Assembly (NCBI GenBank): GCA_947568835.1
Contig: OX387602.1
Coordinates: 1,086,570-1,150,569, forward strand
Length of the DNA: 64,000 bases
Source of the DNA: Protonemura montana
Lineage: Eukaryota; Arthropoda; Insecta; Plecoptera; Nemouridae
Direction of reading: 5' to 3'
The position numbers and the translations under genes are program-made. This document shows positions 58,107-64,000 of the stretch, piece after piece. Below the pieces are notes generated by a model. That model had not been told where the DNA came from. It worked only from the letters and a program-made list of their open reading frames with translations, and ran no database searches. Every line of letters begins with the position of its first letter. Positions within the stretch are counted from its first letter, which is position 1.

Positions 58107-58995
58107 AGGCAGCGCAGAGACCGCTCACGGTTTCCTCTCGGAGTCGCTACTTTTTTGTGCCATCCGGCGATAATGGGAACCTCCTTCAGAATATCTTCTC
58201 CTCACAACTCGCGCTCTAGGCGCCAACTCTCATATAATCGTACACCAAACCACAATAAGAAGCTGGAATATTTATTCTTGGGAAAAAAAAATATATATAT
58301 ATATCTAATATGCAAATGCAAAATATCTTTAAATTTCGAAATTATGGCGAGTCTACAGTGATGTAACTCTGTCGATGCTGTGGTCGACATTAAAATTCTC
58401 ATTGTAATTAATCTCATTATGAAAGATTATCGAAACTATTCTATACATGTTAATGTTGGTAATATGTCTCCGTGTATGTTACATTTAAAGTGCGGTCCTG
58501 CACTGGGCTGCAAATGGACATCCAACTGCATTCTATTTCACAAAAGTCTTCTGACATTTTCAATGACAATAATTGTATCGGAATCACAGCGAACTAACCG
58601 CACCGGAAATGAAACTTACCAACTTCCGGTGTGCCTCGTGGCCAGGTTCGATCCCGACATTTTCAGAACTGAGAGAGTTGATGACAATAAAACGACGTAG
58701 GTAATGTAATTATAGTTTACCATTTTTTTAGAATCAAATTGTAAATCGAATTGAATCCGAATACGAGTTGAAATTGACAAGAAGGAAGAATTTAATTCCC
58801 TTTGCATGACGTGCGATTTCACAAAAGTGTTCAAATCTGATCACGAAATTTCCAATTTCTGGTAATTTATAAAATATTTTGAGAGAGACTAGTGTTACGT
58901 AGTGAGTCGCTAAGAAGATGTAAGCGTTAGTTTTAAACGAAAACATTTACAAATAAAATCAACAATGAGTACCGTGGAAAAATGTACGACTTATG
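58107..58995. other. Downstream of NPLP1, no gene recognised
   Basis: AT-rich, with a (TA) run near 58292-58303. Confidence 0.4.
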
Positions 58996-59745
58996 TCCCA
59001 CGCACTTCTGTCCCACGCACTTCTGTCCCACGCACTTCTGTCCCACGCACTTCTGTCCCACGCACTTCTGTCCCACGCACTTCTGTCCCACGCACTTCTG
59101 TCCCACGCACTTCTGTCCCACGCACTTCTGTCCCAGGCACTTCTGTCCCACGCACTTCTGTCCCACGCACTTCTGTCCCACGCACTTCTGTCCCACGCAC
59201 TTCTGTCCCACGCACTTCTGTCCCACGCACTTCTGTCCCACGCACTTCTGTCCCACGCACTTCTGTCCTAGGCACTTCTGTCCCACGCACTTCTGTCCCA
59301 CGCACTTCTGTCCCACGCACTTCTGTACCACGCACTTCTGTCCCACGCACTTCTGTCCCACGCACTTCTGTCCCACGCACTTCTGTCCCACGCACTTCTG
59401 TCCCATGCAGTTCTGTCCCATGTGTCCCATGCAGTTCTGTCCCACGTGTCCCAGGCAGTTCTGTCCCACGTGTCCCATGCAGTTCTGTCCCATGCAGTTC
59501 TGTCCCATGCAGTTCTGTCCCACGTGTCCCATGCAGTTCTGTCCCATGCAGTTCTGTCCCACGTGTCCCATGCAGTTCTGTCCCACGCACTTCTGTCCCA
59601 TGTGTCCTATGCACTTCTGTCCCATGCAGTTCTGTCTCATGCAGTTCTGTCCCATGCAGTTATGTCCCAGGCACTTCTGTCCCATGCAGTTCTGTCCCAT
59701 GCAGTTCTGTCCCATGTGTCCCATGCAGTTCTGTCCCATGCAACA
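58996..59745. repeat. 15-bp minisatellite (TCCCACGCACTTCTG)n, about 50 copies
   Basis: The first 400 bp is nearly uniform. The second half mixes TCCCATGCAGTTCTG units with 9-bp TCCCATGTG/TCCCACGTG inserts, making 24-bp composite units. All unit lengths are divisible by 3, so frames on both strands stay open (up to 320 codons) with no sign of a real protein. Confidence 0.95.
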
Positions 59746-62732
59746 ACACGTCCTGTTGACCAAGGCAGATACAATTTCAAATTATCAGTGGAAAATTCAA
59801 GAAACAGATCGAGCTGGTCGGACATGTTATGTACCAACCTCTGAGGTAAGAATAATCGAGTATGTTAAACAGGAAACAGGATCTAGTTCCGGTCTGCCAA
59901 GAATTTACTTTGCTTCTTGCGTTATCCTGAACAAAGTTCATTAATTTACTGATCTAATTAGTATTAGACTGAAGAAATTATTAGAGTACTCTATTAGATT
60001 ATTAAATTGTGGCAAATAAAGAAAATAATTCGAAAACCTAGGTCTACGACATGTTCGATTTTGTTCTGAAAAAACTAGGACTGCTTAAATCGTATTACGA
60101 TCCTTGCACTGCGCTGCCACGTAGCGGCAGTTTGTCAAACTAAAAAAGTGTAGCTTGATTTACCTAGAATGCGCTGTAGTCACGGATTGCATATCAGAGA
60201 ATGTTTGAAGGTGGCAGCGTTGCTTGTTGATCTAATTTTTCAATTTCACATCGATTTTCTTGCCTATCCATATTTTTAAGTATTAAAACGCTCTCGATAC
60301 ATACTCTGACTATTTGGATTGTAATTATTAAGTGATGCAGAAGAAATTGAACAAGTTTAGTTAAATTGTGGGCTTCTACCGAGACATTTATCTAAAACCA
60401 CAATCGAGAGAATGACCAAACACACAATTCCGTAACGCAATCACGCACGGAGACAAACGCCGAGCGGTGAATTGCAACCATCACAGCGAAGGAGAGAAAT
60501 CCTGTCACCAAAAACAAAATCTGGACGCTGTTCTTAGTTGCTCATGAAACCGCTGTGATATCTCCAGCAAACCATTCAGTTCAGACGAGTTATTTTGAAG
60601 ATATTCATCTCACAGGTGCACGCACGTGTGCCTAGCAGTGATTCTCTGCTTGTGATTTTGCCCATGTCTGGTCCCGCCTCGCCTAGTTGGCCATTGGGCT
60701 AATGGGTTACACGTCGTGGCCGGCCATAGCGCGGACACTTATCATGGGAGGCGATCTCTGCCGCAGAACAGTTCTGGTTTTTTGGCCAGCTTTTTGCCAT
60801 CGCGCGCGGATCCGATGGCATCATGGTCCCGTCACACACCCAGTGTATCTCTCAACTAATGCGGCTCCCCCATGGACACGGCGCTCGATCAGCTTATCTC
60901 AAGCACCTGCCTGCCGAGCTTTGTTCAACAGCGATAGCACTTGCGGAGAAGACGTCCAAGTAACATGCCATTTTGTTCGTCCTTAGGTAGACAGGTTGGG
61001 TAATTGGTGTGCTAAAATCCTAATGTAGCAAAGCGATCAAATTTAATTGCACTGGCGCCTTCAGCAGAAATAATCTGTGCGAAGGCAGATCTATTTTAGA
61101 TCTTTTATGTCCCTCCCGACTTCAGGGTATGCTAATTTCAACCATCAAGCAGTGGTGTTATATAAAAGGTGTTGTTGTGGTCAAACCAAGCCGAACACAT
61201 AGTATAAGAGTCCATAAGACCACTCATGATTGTCCACGATCCACACTGTCTTGCCGTGAAAACAGAAGACTGTAGAGAAGGTCGAATAAGAGGATACAAG
61301 TTTTATTGGTTCTTAGAATTCTAATCTAGGACCAAGAATTTAATTATGTTTTTTTCCGTTCTTTTTTTTCAATCAAACCAATTGATAGATGGCAAACCAT
61401 CTTTAGGCTAAGAAACTAATGACACTGGCGAGATTTCAGAGAAGGGAGGTTATTTTCACGGTTTTCCTTTCGTAGCGGAAATAATATCTATGCACAAGTA
61501 AACTCTGTCATTCCTTGAGTTGTCTGTGGAGTCTGAACGAGTTGTTGGTTGTTTGGCATAGCATGATAGATGATCTCTTCTAACCAATGTCAACAAGTAG
61601 TGCTAACTGAGCATCGAACTCAAAGACCAATCTTAACATTTCACATTTGCCGAGGTATCAAATCATCTTCTATCTCGATCATAGACAAAAAAAGGGCAGA
61701 GGGTGACGGAAATACTTCCAGGGCCCAGGGGACAGCGCTTGACTCAAAATGAGTTGATTTTGACAACACAACATAGAGGAGGGTGTCGACTATGTATTGT
61801 ATAGATAATTGATTATCCTATCTCTTGAGTAATTACTTAAAATCAAACTTTCGAAACTATGATAAACTTCGTAAGTCTCAGTGCAATTTTGCTGAACATT
61901 ATTTTTGGATTTGACTCAAATTCGATCTACTTATATTAACTTTATCGTTCGTACCGAACTCGATTGAAGTGTGTGAATAAGTGAACAAAATGCAGGTAAA
62001 TATAAAATGTTTATTTGTTTTTACATGTAATGTTGCAACGCATCCTGCAAGTTCGACACGTGCAATATTATGCCCCGAACGCGACTCGATCGGCTGGGGG
62101 CATGAAGGCACTTTTAACCAAAGATACTAAAGATTGTAACAATCGCTTTGACATGGACATTCCTGGTGCTGGTGCAACAATCATTAATTTAACCAAAGTG
62201 TGTGAGATTTTGACAGTTCATTATAGAAGACACTTTTACTTTCATTGCTAATTCAACAAACTACCGAGGAATTTTCAGCGAGAAAAGTGAAAAACATCCT
62301 TAGCCAGGTACAGTCGATGACAAGCGTCATTCAAAATTATATAATAATAATAATAATAATAATATACTTCTATATATCACAATACTTTCCCATTAAAACC
62401 AATTTTCATAGCAAATACTCATCTTTAATGTGACAGCTAAAGCGTAGGTACACATAAAAGATGACTAAAATAACAATAATAATAGCAATAACTAGTTTGT
62501 CTTTCAAACATACAAGAAAGTCATTCACGCGGGCGTACGGGGCGATAAAATAACAGCAGATCAAGAAGAATTTTAAACTTCTTTCCAGTGGCGCAGCTGT
62601 ACACCTCACAAGCCGCGAGGACTTCAAACAAACTGTTTTGCTCGTTCTTATCAGTTTACTGATTTCAACTTTTTCATTTGAAAACTGCTACCTGAGAGTA
62701 AGCGTTAATGCTATTGATGTGCGATGTTGGTC
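59746..62732. other. Intergenic, no gene recognised
   Basis: Contains frames of up to 99 codons (60687-60986 on +) with no recognisable domain, and an (AAT)-rich run at 62340-62364. Confidence 0.4.
61161..61168 (+). promoter_or_regulatory. Possible TATA box (TATAAAAG)
   Basis: Sits in TTATATAAAAGG with C/A-rich sequence about 30 bases downstream. No coding sequence follows within 500 bases, so it may be fortuitous or belong to an untranslated first exon. Confidence 0.18.
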
Positions 62733-63367
62733 TTGCAGTGCACGACGCCTGGTATCAGGCTGGAATGACGGGGTGGGGGAGGGTAACGCTGCTTATGGCA
62801 GCACCGCGCCGTGATAAAGTATAGCATGGAGTATGCACTGCTAGCCCCAGCATGACATTGCAGTGCACGACGCCTGGTATCAGGCTGGAATGACGGGGTG
62901 GGGGAGGGTAACGCTGCTTATGACAGCACCGCGCCGTGCTAAAGTATAGCATGGAGTATGCACTGCTAGCCCCAGCATGACATTGCAGTGCACGACGCCT
63001 GGTATCAGGCTGGAATGACGGGGTGGGGGAGGGTAACGCTGCTTATGGCAGCATCACGCCGTGCTAAAGTATAGCAAGGAGTATGCACTGCTAGCCCCAG
63101 CATGACATTGCAGTGCACGACGCCTGGTATCAGGCTGGAATGACGGGGTGGGGGAGGGTAACGCTGCATCTGACAGCACCGCGCCGTGCTAAAGTATAGC
63201 AGGGAGTATGCACTGCCAGCCCCAGCATGACATTGCAGTGCTCGACGCCTGGTATCAGGCTGGAATGACGGGGTGGGGGAGGGTAACGCTGCTTCTGACA
63301 GCACCGCGCCGTGCTAAAGTATAGCAAGGAGTATGCACTGCTAGCCCCAGCATGACATTGCAGTGCT
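62733..63367. repeat. 125-bp tandem satellite, 5 copies
   Basis: Units begin TTGCAGTGCACGACGCCTGG at 62733, 62858, 62983, 63108 and 63233 and are over 95% alike by eye. Minus-strand open frames through it come from the repeat. Confidence 0.95.
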
Positions 63368-63543
63368 AACGGGCTCAGGATCAATATTTTCTACTAATTG
63401 AACTTATTTGCAGAGTGTCCAAATTCTGTGTCGGGCAAGTAGTGAGTACAATAACTTGTCAAGCAAAAAGTTTGAACATTCTGTGTACCTACGACAGCAC
63501 CCGTGAACGCTACTTGTTTGTTTGATCCAAAAAATATCTTTGA

Positions 63544-63567
63544 CCCCCCTTCCCCCCCCCCCCCCCC
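63544..63567. repeat. C-rich homopolymer run
   Basis: CCCCCCTT followed by about 17 C. Confidence 0.9.
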
Positions 63568-64000
63568 TTATTTTGGTTACATCTCGGACACATATACTTC
63601 ACTGTCAAAAGGTCCGCTCACCGCCTCCCATCAGCAAAACTCACCGCACGCCACTGCACGCCCGCGATCATGCTTTTACTACAACAGCTTTTGGATGCTA
63701 CCAACTTCGAATAATGATAACTGAAGACTGGCACGGCCATCAAGTTGCACGCTAGCATATACACTGAGATCACATCGTTATGTACTGGACCGCACAATCG
63801 CGTCTTATTTAAAATTAACCTCTTCAATAAAGTAACCGTTAGAAAACAAAGAATCGTAAAAAGTGTCGTAGCTCGTAGCTCGGGTCTAGCCGTCACCACG
63901 GCCGCCACATTGAGAGATCTTCAGGTTCGTCTTCCTCGTCCTGCCGACGAACTTCGGTCCTCGGAGCTCGGGACGCAAGGTGCGCCTCCCGAGGGGGTGC
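63568..64000. other. Window end, possible exon start not resolved
   Basis: From about 63900 the sequence becomes GC-rich and open in more than one + frame up to the edge, after a possible acceptor (gatcttcag at 63917-63925). It may be the beginning of an exon cut by the window, but no protein family is recognisable from the 75 bases available. Confidence 0.2.

Noticed and set aside
58933-59944. Cys-rich repeat frames (CPTHF, GQKCV types)
   Set aside because: A 15-bp unit open on both strands; no codon bias, signal peptide or splice support.

Overview
This is eukaryotic nuclear DNA, almost certainly from an arthropod. Three things point there: an interstitial block of the arthropod telomere repeat (TTAGG on the minus strand), a Pax3/7 gene of gooseberry type, and a precursor of the arthropod neuropeptide family NPLP1. 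Coding exons are sparse, introns are long, and about 20 kb (roughly a third of the window) is tandem satellite or minisatellite DNA. I cannot name the species; a repeat-rich crustacean or other non-drosophilid arthropod would fit.

Layout. 1-7.4 kb is intergenic with a 41-bp satellite. 7.4-14.3 kb is one uninterrupted 12-bp minisatellite that is open in all six frames and should not be read as a gene. A telomere-like block follows at about 15 kb. 16.8-28.3 kb is a complete four-exon Pax3/7 gene on the + strand (421 aa): N-terminal leader, paired domain, octapeptide, homeodomain with Ser50, low-complexity tail. Its third intron holds several minisatellites, one of which ends about 45 bp before the homeobox exon. 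30-36 kb holds two inverted copies of one repeat family with a tRNA-like core; in one of them the core has been amplified into a 52-bp satellite of about 66 units. A 60-bp satellite at 36.2-37.4 kb carries a perfect CRE (TGACGTCA) and an E-box (CACGTG) in nearly every unit. Further arrays lie at 38.3-39.5, 42.9-44.2 and 46.6-47.4 kb, and a 91-bp array derived from 5S rRNA at 47.9-48.4 kb.

41.7-58.1 kb is, by my reconstruction, the NPLP1 gene on the + strand: a signal-peptide exon, a 10.6-kb intron, a large peptide-bearing exon, and two alternative terminal exons that both join in phase 1. The long first intron contains minus-strand genes: a two-exon gene for a charged 332-aa protein of unknown function, and a small single-pass membrane protein with a decayed duplicate beside it. 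59-64 kb contains two more arrays and no gene I can support.

The most noteworthy observations are the satellites grown out of pol III genes (tRNA and 5S), the CRE/E-box satellite, the alternative NPLP1 ends, and the segmental duplications that can be read directly from the C/G pattern of the 7-kb minisatellite. All gene models are from reading frames, splice sites and remembered family features only; no search was run.
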